Assembly (NCBI GenBank): GCA_050084985.1
Contig: JBITNC010000001.1
Coordinates: forward strand, 194,308,001 to 194,372,000
Direction of reading: 5' to 3'
Source of the DNA: Nageia nagi
Lineage: Eukaryota; Pinophyta
Length of the DNA: 64,000 nucleotides
Positions within the stretch are counted from its first letter, which is position 1, and every line of letters begins with the position of its first letter. Below, in pieces: positions 36,850 through 47,518 of the stretch. Below the pieces are notes generated by a model that worked only from the letters and a program-made list of their open reading frames with translations, did not search any database and was not told where the DNA came from. The translations under genes and the position numbers were made by a program.

Positions 36850-37640
36850 TGCTTAACCATTTTTTTAGGATCCCATCATATTTAATTAGTTCATTCAAAT
36901 TTGTTGGGTCTATTTCAAATTAAGTTTCTTGGGGGAAAATTCTATGTTTTGACCTTATTTGGTGAATTTTGTAGGATGATATTTGGCTATCTACTCGATC
37001 ATAAGGATCAACCTTTGATTGGTTCAAATATTTTAAAGCCTTAGTTGAAAATCAGTCTAACTTCAAAATCAAGATGTTGAAGTCTAACAATGGGGGTGAA
37101 TATAATAGCAATGATTTTAATGACTATTGTGCTAAATATGGGATCAATAGGTAGTTCATAATCCCTTACATCCTTTAGCAAAATAGTGTTACCAAAAGAA
37201 AGAATAGAACCATTTAGGAAATAGTTGGGTACATGTTGGTAAATCTTCCTATTTTCTTATAGAGTGAAGTTGTGACCATTTAGATCTACACCTTGAATAG
37301 GTATCCTATAAAAATTTTTAAGGCAAAACCCCATATGAGGTGTGGATGGAAAATAAAACTAACATCTCACCTTAAGGTTTTTGGTTGTGATGCCTATGCC
37401 TTCATTATTTTTGAGAAAAGAAAGAAGCTAGATAAGAGATCCAAAAAGTGCATCTTTGTGAGCTATGAAAGTTAGCATAGAGGCTATAGGATCCACTCTC
37501 TTTTCTCTAGAGAAATGTTCATCTAAATGTATGTAAAGTTAATGAACTTCTTAATAAATCTGCTTCCTATGAGGACCTTGATGATCTTGATGACTCTTTT
37601 GGTGCACCTAATTGGTTGGATGTTAGTAAATCACCTTAGG
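36850..37640 (+). pseudogene. integrase of element F
   Basis: The translation contains RMIFGYLLDHKDQ, ENQSNFKIKMLKSNNGGEYN and, in an open stretch at 37293-37475, HLKVFGCDAYAFIIFEKRKKLDKRSKKCIF, matching element D's integrase C-terminal half (15470-15600). The zinc domain is missing because the sequence starts after minisatellites. The DNA of the catalytic Glu region has further stops (tagcaaaatagtg). It is a truncated relic. Confidence 0.8.
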
Positions 37641-37739
37641 AACAAAATTCTTCAACATAAAGAATAACAATAAGTATGACCTTAAATAAATATTTATTTA
37701 CCAAAATTAATAGCAAGAATTATCTCTCATCATTCGAGG

Positions 37740-38490
37740 AAGCTTCGAAGAATGAATACTAGATGGAATCCATGAAAGGGGAGTATGAGGCTCTGATAAA
37801 AAATCAAACTTGGGACTTGGTTTCCTATCCCAATAAAAAAATGTGATTGTTAATAAGTGGATATACAAGGTAAAATACAATTCAATTGGGAAAATTGAGA
37901 AATAGAAGGTAAGGTTAGTAGCGAAGGGTTTCACTTAAAAATACATAGTTGATTATGAGAGAACCTTTTTTCTTGTGGAAAATATACCCATAGTCAAGTT
38001 AATCCTTTCACTTTCGACATCTCAAAGAAGGAAAATTTTTCAACTTGACATCAAGAGTGCTTTTCTCAATGGTAACTTAGATGTGGAGATCTGCATGAAT
38101 CAACTAGAAGGATTTGTTATGGAAGGAAAAAATTCCCTTGTGTGCAAGCTAAAGAAGTCCTTGTATGGAATTAAGCAAACACCTAGAGCTTGGTGTAAAA
38201 ATATTTCAAGATACTTTATAGACATTGGTTCTTTAAGTGCTTTTCCAACTCATATATATATATGTTCTCAATCAAGAAAAATACTTGGTATTGATTCTTC
38301 TTTATAGGGATGATCTTTTCATTATAGAAAATAATGATGAAATTATCCAAGAGTGCATAGCCAAATGTAAGGCAACATTTGAAATGACTAATCTTGGTCT
38401 CTTGCACTATTATCTTGGTATGTAAGTGTACCAATACAAGGATTGTACCTACCTTAGTCAATCCAAGTATATCTCAAATATATTATAAAA
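37740..38490 (+). pseudogene. reverse transcriptase of element F
   Basis: Motifs run ESMKGEYEALIKNQTWDLVSYP, LVAKGFT, then an open stretch at 37975-38307 with FQLDIKSAFLNGNLDVEICM and KKSLYGIKQTPRAW. The catalytic box is YRDD (38303-38314) where YVDD or YMDD is normal; both catalytic Asp codons remain. GLLHYYLGM..YQYKDCTYLSQSKYI follows. Stops and a frameshift break it. Confidence 0.88.
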
Positions 38491-38499
38491 TTTTGGAAT

Positions 38500-39250
38500 G
38501 GAGAAGTGCAAATTTGTTGCGATCCTAGTCTCTCCTTGAATCACTTTTAGCTCCAACTCTTAGTTGGCAAAGGCTACATATTACAAATAAATAATTGGTA
38601 GTCTACTTTATTTGACTATATCTAGGAAAATATATTTTCTTGCAGTAAATCTTATGGTATGGTTTATGCAAAAATTGCATGTTTAGCAACTCAATATTGT
38701 TAAGCAAATCTTGAGGTATGTTGTACAACTAAAGGATCTTACTTTCAAGTATTCCAATTTAACTCCATTATTCTCTCAAGGTACTCAAATTTTGACTATG
38801 GGGGAGATAGAGATGAAATGAACTCAATCTCTACTTATGTGCTTAATGTTGGTTCAGGTGTTATCTCTTGGGATTCTAAGAAGTAGCCTACTATTGTTCT
38901 CTCCATCATAGAGGTAGAATATCAAGCCATATCAATCGTAATCGAGGAAGCCATTTGGTTGAAGCATATTCTAAAATAAATTTGGTATGATCAAGCTCAC
39001 CTATTATATACTTATTTATATAATCAGTCAGTTATTACTTTAGAAAGGAACTGTGCTATCTATTAAAGAACAAAATATGTTGAAATTTAAGAATATTTTA
39101 TTAGGGAGAAGGTTCTTGATGGCATCCTATAATTTAAGGATTATCAATCAGTAATAAACTCCATTGAGTTTTTCACCGAGCCCCTTATTGAAGTTTAGTT
39201 TTGTAAGCTTGCGAAATCTATTGGGTTGGTGATGTTTCCCTTAAGGGGAA
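38500..39250 (+). pseudogene. RNase H end of element F polyprotein
   Basis: Decayed connection and RNase H blocks: LYLTISRK, VKQILRYV, DYGGDRDEM and SIIEVEYQAIS near 38900, then KVLDGI and IGLVMFPL near 39110-39240. It aligns with the same region of element D. Confidence 0.75.
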
Positions 39251-39955
39251 GTGAAGGATGAATTCATGTCTAGCATGATAAGTTCATTCCTATGAGGATT
39301 TTGTGACTGTATAGTGTTGATTTTATTTGTACACCTTCATGGTTAGTTCAATCTATGTGAAACAAGTTGTACATTTTTGAGCATATGAATTTTGGTAGTA
39401 TTATTTTAGTTATCCATATGTGAGGAACTAGTATATATTTTTTAGCATTCATATGTGCTTATGATCTATTTTTGATGTTGATCAACACATATTTTGTATA
39501 CATCAAGTGAAAATGAATATTGGCTTAACATCTTTATGATGACTTATTATGCATCATTGATCAGTTTATGAAAGGCATTATTTGATTCATCTATCTATGT
39601 TGATATGAATGTTTATAAGATGCATTTGATTGGTCTTATTTATAAGCTTCTTGTAGCTTGCAAGTTTCTTCTTGAGAGTGTAGGTTAATTACTTTGAGTG
39701 GGTAGGCAAATTGAGGCTCATCATGTCAACTTGTTGTTGAATGACTACTTTGTACAATGAAACCAATTGTGATTAATGATTGTATTGTAAACCATTGTTA
39801 AATGATATATAACGAGCCTTTTTTAGGATCTTGTTACTTCTCAATGATGTAAAATTTATTATATCTACTAGTATATATTATGGATGAGAACTCTCTTACT
39901 CTCTTTTTATCTATATTCTCTTCTCTCTTCCCCCTAATATTGCATTAAAGGAGAG
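39251..39955. other. 3' tail and polypurine tract of element F
   Basis: Family tail with acaccttcatggttagttc and ttatccatatgtgaggaact motifs, ending attgcattaaaggagag immediately before the 3' LTR. Confidence 0.7.
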
Positions 39956-40503
39956 TGTTAGAATGTATAATCTATATTATGTTAGGTATTTAGAAAGAAT
40001 ATAATCTTTCTAATATTATTCACTTAAATACTTTCTCAAGTATTTAAGTGAATAAAGAATTAGGGAGAATTGCTCCACACACAACCCACTTGTAAGGCAT
40101 GCTTATCCCTAAGATAAAATGAAATCTTGTTTATTGGGTCTTGGTGTGCAACTTGGATATTAGGATAACCCAAAGTGTAGATTTATTCTATAAATAGAGG
40201 GCTTCCCCTCATTGTTACACACTTGAGTTTGTAGTATAGAAATGCTCTTATTTTTTATAGAAATAGGGAGAGGAAGAGCTTCTTAGCATTGTAAGAGTTG
40301 TCTTGAGAAGTAAAGGATTCTATCATTAAGAGTAGACTACTCTCACCCTTGTGGGAGGAACTACTATAATCTCTTGTGTCAATCATGTGAATGAGTTTGT
40401 GAGATTGTTATCCTATTATTATTCTTTGTTAGTTGATGTGTAAAGTGAGTTATATATAGTCTTAGGATATTATAAAATAAGTGTACTAGTCATATTACCC
40501 ACA
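39956..40503 (+). repeat. 3' LTR of element F
   Basis: 548 bases, starts TGTTAGAATG and ends acccaca; target duplicate ttaac follows. Confidence 0.92.
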
Positions 40504-40508
40504 TTAAC

Positions 40509-42230
40509 CATAAGAAGATACAAATTAGAAGCATTATATGAACATTGAAGACTCTAGAAGGATCACTGATGGTGTATTACTACCATATCCACTAAGGTTA
40601 ATTCATTTGGTTGTAACATCAAGAGCTTCTTCCTGACCTAAAATGTTGATGGAACCCCTTAATTGATATATTTAAGCTTCCTCCCTAATTTAAACTTATT
40701 GCATTTTGACTCTTTTTTTTTAACATCACTTTTACACATAGAAATGGATCAAAGAAATAGAGCTTACTAAGGAATGCATCATGCACATCAATAAATGCTA
40801 CAACATAAATCACTTTACATAGGAAGGTTTTAATTACATTCAAAATATTACTATTGATAATTTTGATATATCCCTTGTGGCAATCAACCCATTGATAACA
40901 GTGAGGATGTGGAGTTGTCATGATTAAATTTTTCAACAATCTTTAGGATAATCAAATTTTCAATTTTCATTATTCACATCCAAAACTAAAAATGAAACAA
41001 TTTCAAGTAGAATAGATCCGATATATCCATATGGATTTTATTCCCTAAATTTTGTTACCTTTATGTCTTGCAACTCACATATTATCTTAACATATAAGAT
41101 TCATTCAAATTCCATGGAAATGAAAAGTTTCATAACCCATTCTTTCTTTTATCATTTATAATACAAAATAGTAATTTAGAATAACATTTGTAATCATAAG
41201 CATCATAAATGTTGAACAATTTAATCATTATCAGCAATCTAGCTTTATTGTTATTCAATATTTTTCTTCCACTCTATACAAATATAAATACTAAATACTT
41301 TTAAATCTAGTTAGAAATAAAAATAATTAGTTAATAATTCAAGAAAAGTATGTACACAATAAAAATTGATCATCTAATCTAATTACTTCAATAAATGATA
41401 AATTATTTTGAACATTAAAATTATTTTTTTGAAAGTTCACCCATGTTATAGGAGTTGGAGAAGTAATCAAAATGCTTCATAAAAAATATAGATTCAAATA
41501 TTTTTACCCTATGTGATAGAATAAGTAAAAAATGTTATAGAAAAATGCTAATGATAAAAAAAAAATCATTAACTTGAAAAATAAATAAACCTCATAAATC
41601 AAGAAAATTTTGATAACTTATACTTTATTTCAAAATATCATATCAAATAATTTTTCTTATTTATAATATCCCTATTACTTAAGCTTCTCCAACATAAACA
41701 ATGCTGTTGAATTATCTTAAATTCCTTATCATTAGTATTCACCACAATCATAGCCATAAATCTATAAAGATTAAAATAAAAGAGCATTAATTAAATTATA
41801 CAACCAAATTGATCACCTTTGAAGATATTTCTAAAATCTTCATTAAAGAGAAGGGTATTTACGAGACCTTTCTATGGAAGACCATCAAGAGTTCATACTA
41901 AGAAGAAATTTTCCAATGACATTTTTAGGATAATTTATTTAAGATTGTATGACCTATTTTTAAAATTCCACATATATAAAGCATAATTAATATTCTAAAA
42001 TATAGGTAATAAGAAGGTTTGAATTAAATCTTATGATATTTCAAAATCATATTTAGATCCTAAACTATATGCCATTGCTTATCTTTAAAGTATGAAACTT
42101 TATGAATCTTCACAAATTATTCTAAGAATAACATGCATTAAATTAAATATTCAAATCTTCTTCTATCTCAAAATTTTTATGAAAAGTTAGAAATTTTTAT
42201 GAATAAAAATTAAGAAACTTTGTAAGGAAA
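40509..42230. other. unassigned AT-rich stretch 3' of the Dicer-like gene
   Basis: No recognised coding domain. A second dsRNA-binding domain, present in some plant Dicers, was looked for on the minus strand here and not found. The minus open frame at 40939-40685 has no motif I recognise. Confidence 0.5.
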
Positions 42231-42557
42231 TTATTCGGCAAAATGATGTACTGATGCTTCTCTTATTGCATATCTTTTGTTCCTATGACTTCCTCTGCCA
42301 ATAATTTCAAAGTCTTCAAATGCAACTTGAAAAGTTGCCTCGTGTACCAAATTAGCCTTGGTTTCATCACTGATTCTAAATTTGAAGCCCTTTAGATTGC
42401 ATAACTCAGTAGCCTCTCTTATAGGGTTCAAACTCAATGTTTCAGATGCTACTATAGGAGACAGGAACTATTTCATTTTACTCCATACCAATTGGTAATC
42501 AAAATCACTATCCAACAGTATTCCTCCTGCAATACTTTCTAACAGATCGCCCAACAC
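42231..42557 (-). pseudogene. Dicer-like last exon: RNase IIIb end and dsRNA-binding domain
   Basis: After acceptor tttggcag it reads VLGDLLESIAGGILLDSDFD, with the second acidic pair of RNase IIIb intact, then YQLVWSKMK, a TAG stop (42470-42468), FLSPIVASETLSLNPIREAT, ELCNLKGFKF and a dsRBD-like stretch to HHFAE and TAA (42233-42231). The TAG would remove the dsRBD. A single C-to-T change from CAG explains it. The final TAA may be the normal end or another decayed Gln codon. Confidence 0.88.
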
Positions 42558-42684
42558 CTGCCAAACATCATTTAGGACAAGAATTATGTCTTTAATTGGT
42601 TTGATGAATAACCACCACATAGTATTTGCATTCATGATAATAGTTTTGATATAAATACAAATATGTAAATGTCAAAGTACTTAC

Positions 42685-42963
42685 ATTTGAAGCTTGCTCT
42701 CTTAATTCTGTAGGCTCCTTTTTTTTTACTTCATGCTTCTTTATAGCAGCTACAAATTGAGCAATTTCTTTCTCAAAAGTACTGGAATCATGTTGAAGAT
42801 ATTGATACAGATCATGTCTAGAAACTACATAAGCAAAAAAATTGTTGTTTACGAGAGCTTGACGTAAATCTGTTAGAAAGCCCTCCCATACAGAAGGGTT
42901 GTTTTCAACCAAATGTTGAGTAATCAACAAATCCAACACAACATCCCCAAGGTACTCTAGTCT
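42685..42963 (-). pseudogene. Dicer-like exon: RNase IIIb catalytic helix
   Basis: 93 codons, open, phase 0. RLEYLGDVVLDLLITQHLVE, LTDLRQALVNNNFFAYVV and YLQHDSSTFEKEIAQFV. E-x-L-G-D is intact. Acceptor tttgcag, donor AAT|GTAAGT. The 115-base intron upstream and 127-base intron downstream are normal for plants. Confidence 0.92.
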
Positions 42964-43078
42964 CTGCAAATGGTATTGATAATTTCATGACATGAGATGA
43001 GAGTCCATGATATCTCAAAAAAATGTAGGGAACATGCTTAAGTTTAGTGATAATTACATATGGATGCTGCATAGTTAC

Positions 43079-43522
43079 CTGGTAACAAGCTCCTCCTCCA
43101 GAGTCACGCTTTGAAGGATGAGTAATAGCCTCTATTAACAATGTTTTGTTAATAAAACTATAATCCAATATGGCTTCCAGGTGGCTTATATCTATACTAC
43201 CCAGAATATCTGGATCAATACAATCCTCCTGATATGCTAAATAGGATTCCACATCTTGCTTATCGTAATCTACTAGCATGCCCATCCAGCTCATGAACTT
43301 CTTTGCCATGCTGAGGTCCTCATCTGCATTGGAATATGGTTCGATACGAGCCTCGACAACATCTGAAATTATTTTGGTGCACATCCGCTGACCTTCACCA
43401 CAGGTATTTCCAATTTTATTGTAAGGCAAGTCAGCATTACATTGGCATGGAATTTTCTTTTTTGATAATGTTCCAGGAGCAGCCCAAATGCTAGGATCAA
43501 ACGGTTCATCTCTGATATAGCC
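43079..43522 (-). pseudogene. Dicer-like exon: RNase IIIa end and start of IIIb
   Basis: 148 codons, open, phase 0 at both ends. GYIRDEPFDPSIWAAPG and IPCQCNADLP follow RNase IIIa in DCL2-like proteins. TKIISDVVEARIEPYSNADE holds the second pair of metal-binding acids (D and E), but the usual L-I-G-A-Y-Y after EA is replaced by R-I-E-P-Y-S. FINKTLLIEAITHPSKRDS, GGGACYQ opens RNase IIIb. Acceptor gtgcacag, donor CAG|GTAACT. Confidence 0.9.
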
Positions 43523-43640
43523 CTGTGCACGAGGAAAGAGCAAAGCACAATCTCAAATGATAGATTGCATTTGGCCTCAAATAAAAACTAATTTAACTTG
43601 ATGTACCTAGATGATACATCAAACAAAACTTTATCATTAC

Positions 43641-43840
43641 CTGTATGTTATGCATTGTAGCCAGAGCATGTAGGGTGGCATTACAGACTTGCAATGATCC
43701 GATTGCACTTAATTGGCCTTCATGTTTTTTAGGATATTTCAGGAAAAACCGACAACTAACAACATATTTCAAGACAACATCTCCCAAAAACTCCAGACTC
43801 TCGTAGCGAAAACTTTCATTGCATCTTATTGTGGTTAATG
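43641..43840 (-). pseudogene. Dicer-like exon: RNase IIIa catalytic helix
   Basis: ALTTIRCNESFRYESLEFLG, DVVLKYVVSCRFFLKYP, KKHEGQLSAIGSLQVCNATL and HALATMHNIQ. The RNase III signature E-x-L-G-D keeps its acidic residues. The exon is 200 bases (2 + 66 codons), begins after gaaag, and ends at CAG|GTAATG in phase 0. No stop. RNase IIIa cuts one strand of the dsRNA product. Confidence 0.9.
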
Positions 43841-43980
43841 CTTTCATAATATTTCATGTTCCAATATCATTTGCAAAAAAAATAATACCATTCATTTTGA
43901 AAAGGCTATCTTAAATATAATTGCATATTATTTCTACTTCAAAGTCAAGTCTACATAAAGAAAAAAAGCTTGAAACTTAC

Positions 43981-44157
43981 TGTTATAGCATCGATAGAGG
44001 GACCTTCAGGAATTTCATCTCGCAGTTGAATTTCCACCATTAAAGAATGCATACGACGCATTATAAAAGGAATGAGATATACTGAGCAAACAAGAGAGCC
44101 AAGTATGTCTAAAAAGATACCTCCAGAAGTGAGCTTACTCTTTTGGGACGTTTTCGC
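43981..44157 (-). pseudogene. Dicer-like exon: segment following PAZ
   Basis: After acceptor tagtttcag it reads SGGIFLDILGSLVCSVYLIP, FIMRRMHSLMVEIQLRDEIPEG. YLIP..MRR..SL is the conserved Dicer block between PAZ and RNase IIIa. It follows the preceding exon across an intron of only 193 bases (44350-44158), so the PAZ exons are absent. The donor reads ACA|GTAAGT; one exon base needed to keep frame with the next exon is missing, which shifts the frame. Confidence 0.85.
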
Positions 44158-44350
44158 CTGAAACTAAAACAATATCCTTATTCCCTTCATCCAAAATAAA
44201 GTATTGAAATCTATTTAAAATAAAATAAAAAAAACATATTATAGAGTAACAAACATTTAAAACTTCCAGTATGACTAGTGAGAAGATTGTATGAATGATG
44301 ATTCTCTTTAGCGTATAGTAAGGGCTGTTTCAAATATTTGAGCTTCTTAC

Positions 44351-44660
44351 TGTACTTGTAAAACATCAAGCTGTAAATTGAGTTGTATTCAATTGTACTT
44401 CTCCATATGGATTAAACTTTGCTTTCACAACTTCATTTCCTTTCAAATAAAGATCAAACTCTACATTCGCAACATCATCTGCTAATTTTGCTTCAACCAA
44501 GATAACAAAATTTATATATAAGGTTGGAAAATTAGGATCATGTGGAGTGAACATCAATTTATAACTTTGAAATTTTGCTTTTTGAGGTTCTTCACTCCAA
44601 TGTCTTACCAAAGGCTTTTCTTTGAGTAACTTATGCATTTCTTGTTCTTTTTTTGTGCTT
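44351..44660 (-). pseudogene. Dicer-like exon: platform strand preceding PAZ
   Basis: Open from 44638 to a TGA at 44368-44366: SYKLMFTPHD, FVILVEAKLADDVANVEFDL, YLKGNEVVKAKF and GEVQLNTTQ match the Dicer segment just before PAZ. After the stop CFTST leads to a GTAAGA donor (intron starts 44350). The stop fits a CGA to TGA change. The 5' border is unclear because several AG dinucleotides could be the acceptor. Confidence 0.85.
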
Positions 44661-44801
44661 GGGTTATGACAATCTATTCATTGATATTTTAAAATATCAT
44701 AAACATAACCATGCCTATTCATATCCTTAGCACACCATAATGGATAAAAGTTATCATTAACAAATATTATACTAAATAATTAAAAAAGAGGTCTTCTTTA
44801 C

Positions 44802-45051
44802 CTTTTCCTTCATAGCATAACTTCTTCAAGTTTATGATCACTTCCTCCTCTAGTACAACATCAATAATTGGTAGAAGATTATCATCCAATGCTCCAACCT
44901 GATGTAATTATTTACATGCCTCTAAGTATGCAAGTTGCTTTGCATTATTTTCATTACTACTTAAAGGACTTTTAATAAGTTGTTGGATTGGTGCATTTGG
45001 TGGTAGTATTAAGATGCAAATAAGTTCCCCTTTGACTTCTCTTATATACTT
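44802..45051 (-). pseudogene. Dicer-like exon: DUF283 (Dicer dimerisation domain)
   Basis: GELICILILPPNAPIQQL, NNAKQLAYLEACK, a TAA stop (44910-44908), LHQVGALDDNLLPIID and LKKLCYEGK. The order LPPNAP...AK.LA.LEACK.LH..GAL.D.LLP is diagnostic for DUF283, a dsRBD-like fold that binds small-RNA cofactors. Exon ends at GGTAAAG. The stop hides this domain from any open-frame search. Confidence 0.88.
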
Positions 45052-45139
45052 CTAATTTTGGTGAATAATAGCTAGCATAAAAAATATAAGATTATCAAAC
45101 ATCAAATAAAAGAAGAGGATGTGATTATAATAAGAAAAT

Positions 45140-45440
45140 TATTAGTCACACAATGACACTGAGAGGGGAGGCTTGAATCAATGTGGTAAATTAATTCTTC
45201 AATATTTCAAACCAAAGTAATACAAAATTGAAACCATACACAATAAACACATCCAAAACATCACACAACACAAGATGTATCGAGGTTCACCAATTTGGCT
45301 ACATCCCTGAAAATGATTGCTTGGACTTCCATCCAAATCTAGCTTTTGTAAAGCACAAACTTTATAAACAATTTACTAGCACCCACTAGAAGAAGCAAAA
45401 ACTCCTGATTTACTAGCATCAAATGGAAGGATACACCTTT
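45140..45440 (-). repeat. truncated 3' LTR of element H
   Basis: Plus-strand text tattagtcacacaatgacac aligns with the other LTR for about 300 bases, then homology stops at about 45440 in the gag-side deletion. Confidence 0.8.
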
Positions 45441-45599
45441 CCTCTTCAACTTTCCTTATCCATACCTTTTTGTGCCTAGGTATGGATGTATCATCAATTT
45501 TATCTACTTCAACAGTTTGACCATTTCTCTTTAGAGATTATTTGACCTTTAGATTGTCTTCTCTCTTGTATCTACTTCATTCTCTGAGATTGATGGAAT

Positions 45600-46957
45600 A
45601 TATTATCCTACCATCTATTAGATGTAAAAGGATTTCTACAAAACCTTACCATATATCCATAAGCATTGCAGTTAAAACATTGTACATCTTATTCAATTTG
45701 AGGGGCATATTAACCTCTACTAGAATAATTATTTGGTCTAATGTTTGCTATGTAATTAGCTTCTCTATGATCATATCGGTGACACCTAAAAAATTGGAAA
45801 TTGTCATTTGGCATATATCTAAATTATCTTTATCTGATTAAATCTCTATCCATGAAACTTGACTTACATCTGGCTACCTTATGTCCATATTGATTGCATT
45901 TGAAACAATAATCATAAAATGCATTATCATAGATATGATGAGATGGATAAAATCTATTTTGTTGATTTTGACTTGCTATAGATTTTCTTTGATATCTTCT
46001 TTTTTCTTATGGCTAGCTTGATTGATGGTATTTATGAATTTCTCCTTGATATCTTCTCTTCTTGTGATTTGGTCTTCTATGGTTCAACTGACTATTTATT
46101 CTTTAATGCTCAACTTCCTTACCTTTTACCATAACCTTTGATGATTCAATTTCATGCTCCTTTTTCCTTATTCCTGCAACATTAAAAGTCTCCTTTTCTA
46201 TAGCTTTAGAGGATGATGGTTGCTTTGCATCATATCCAAAGCCAAACTTGACCCTGGGATCTCTTTGTTGTTTCAACATATCATCCAGAACCTTTGTGCT
46301 CTTCTCAAACTTGAGGTTGGTGGATAGATTTTGATTGGCTTCTTATATTTGTTTTTTCAATGAAATAATTTCCTCTTCAATTTTGTGGTGGGATACATCT
46401 TTCTCCTTTATTTTCAATGTAATGGCTTCTTCTACTTGCAACTTTAGATCATGGATAACTTTGCTTGCTATCTCTTCACACTTATTACATTGTTCTATAT
46501 GTAGTCTCAAAGCTTCCTCCTTTTCTTAGGTTACTTCCAGTTGATCCTTTAATCTAACAAGATCTTCATCAGATTTGCTATATAATTCATCATTGATACA
46601 ACCTTCTATCTTCTCTACCTTTTGAATTTGTATACATAAATCTTCAAATGGATCTCCATATTCATTCAACTTTTTGGATAGTCTTTTGTTCCTCTTTCTT
46701 TCTATACTCAATTATTCTAATGCAACAATCAACTCTCCTTCCATATCAACTTCAACATCAATCTCTTCATCTTTAGATACTTCTAAGATTTTAAAATTCC
46801 TATCTTTCTCTTCTAAGGTAGATACATCTCTTAAATCTCCTTTTATTTCTATGTCTTCTTTCACCTCTAGAGCCATAGCTAACACTTCTTCTATAAACTC
46901 TTCAGAATCTACCTTAACTAAATGATGGGATTCATTTGATCCTTTCCTTTTTCCCAT
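45600..46957 (-). pseudogene. gag of element H with coiled coil and three zinc knuckles
   Basis: Starting MGKRKGSNESHHLVK, the frame is Glu/Lys-rich with heptad-like spacing (IERKRNKRLSKKLNE, VEKIEGCINDE), suggesting a coiled coil. Stops lie near 46527 and 46345. Further on VKFGFGYDAKQPSS is a known Gag motif, then knuckles CFKCNQYGHKVARC (intact CCHC, near 45900), FRCHRYDHREANY (decayed) and CFNCNAYGYMVRFC (His changed to Tyr). Gag would bind element RNA. The start lies about 60 bases after the primer site, so the N-terminal UBN2 part may be deleted. Confidence 0.7.
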
Positions 46958-47012
46958 TGTGACAAATCCAATATCTCCCTAAGCTGATTAAGCTTATCTT
47001 TTAGGGATCTAT

Positions 47013-47023
47013 CTTTGATACCA
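47013..47023 (-). promoter_or_regulatory. primer-binding site of element H
   Basis: The minus strand reads TGGTATCAAAG two bases after the LTR, matching the initiator-Met tRNA complement. Confidence 0.85.
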
Positions 47024-47025
47024 AT

Positions 47026-47518
47026 TGTTAGTCACATAATGACACTGAGAGGGGGGGTAAATTAGTTTAGTAAATTAATTCCTCAATATTTCAAACCAAA
47101 GTAATACAAAACTAAAGTCAAAAAATAAACACATCCAAAACATCACACAACATAATATGTAACAAGGTTCACCAATTTGGCTACATCCTTAGAAATGACT
47201 TTTTGGACTTCCATCCAAATCCATCCTTTGTAAAGCACCAACATTACAAATACTTTACCAGCACCCACTGTAAGGAGCACCAACCCATAATTTATTAGCA
47301 TAAAATAAAAGAATACACCAATTTCCTAATTTAATAGTACCAATTGGAAGGATACACCAATCCCCTAATTTAGTAGCACTAATTGGAAGGAGACATCAAT
47401 ACTCTAATTTACCAGCACCAATTAGAAAATCATAAAATTCTAATGAAGATAATTAAACCCTATCAAAATACCCTAAATGGTATAGCTCATAAAAATCTTT
47501 CTTTGAATGCTTATGTCA
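47026..47518 (-). repeat. 5' LTR of element H
   Basis: Read on the minus strand it starts TGACAT and ends GTGACTAACA. Its last 300 bases match 45140-45440. It contains four imperfect 36-base tandem units (47285-47425) with core accaattggaaggatacaccaa. The outer border depends on a low-complexity target duplicate. Confidence 0.75.

Larger units (their letters stand above)
26185..40503 (+). mobile_element. Ty1/copia retrotransposon F, hosting element G
   Basis: LTRs at 26185-26733 and 39956-40503 align along their whole length and are flanked by ttaac on both sides (26180-26184 and 40504-40508). Between them lie element G (26888-33146), a leader shared with element D, minisatellites and decayed integrase, RT and RNase H. 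No gag was found. Removing G leaves about 8 kb. The first base pair of the left LTR is TA instead of TG. Confidence 0.92.
45140..47518 (-). mobile_element. copia-like LTR element H, internally deleted, in a Dicer intron
   Basis: Minus-strand element: 5' LTR 47518-47026, primer site 47023-47013, gag from 46957 to about 45600, then a truncated 3' LTR (45440-45140). Protease, integrase, RT and the first part of the 3' LTR are deleted. Both outer ends are flanked by aaaat (45135-45139 and 47519-47523), a low-complexity but matching target duplication. The copia label rests on the Gag type and iMet primer site, as no pol remains. Confidence 0.75.

Noticed and set aside
40685-40939. Additional Dicer exon or second dsRBD
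   Set aside because: No Dicer or dsRBD motif could be read, and it lies far beyond the last recognised exon.
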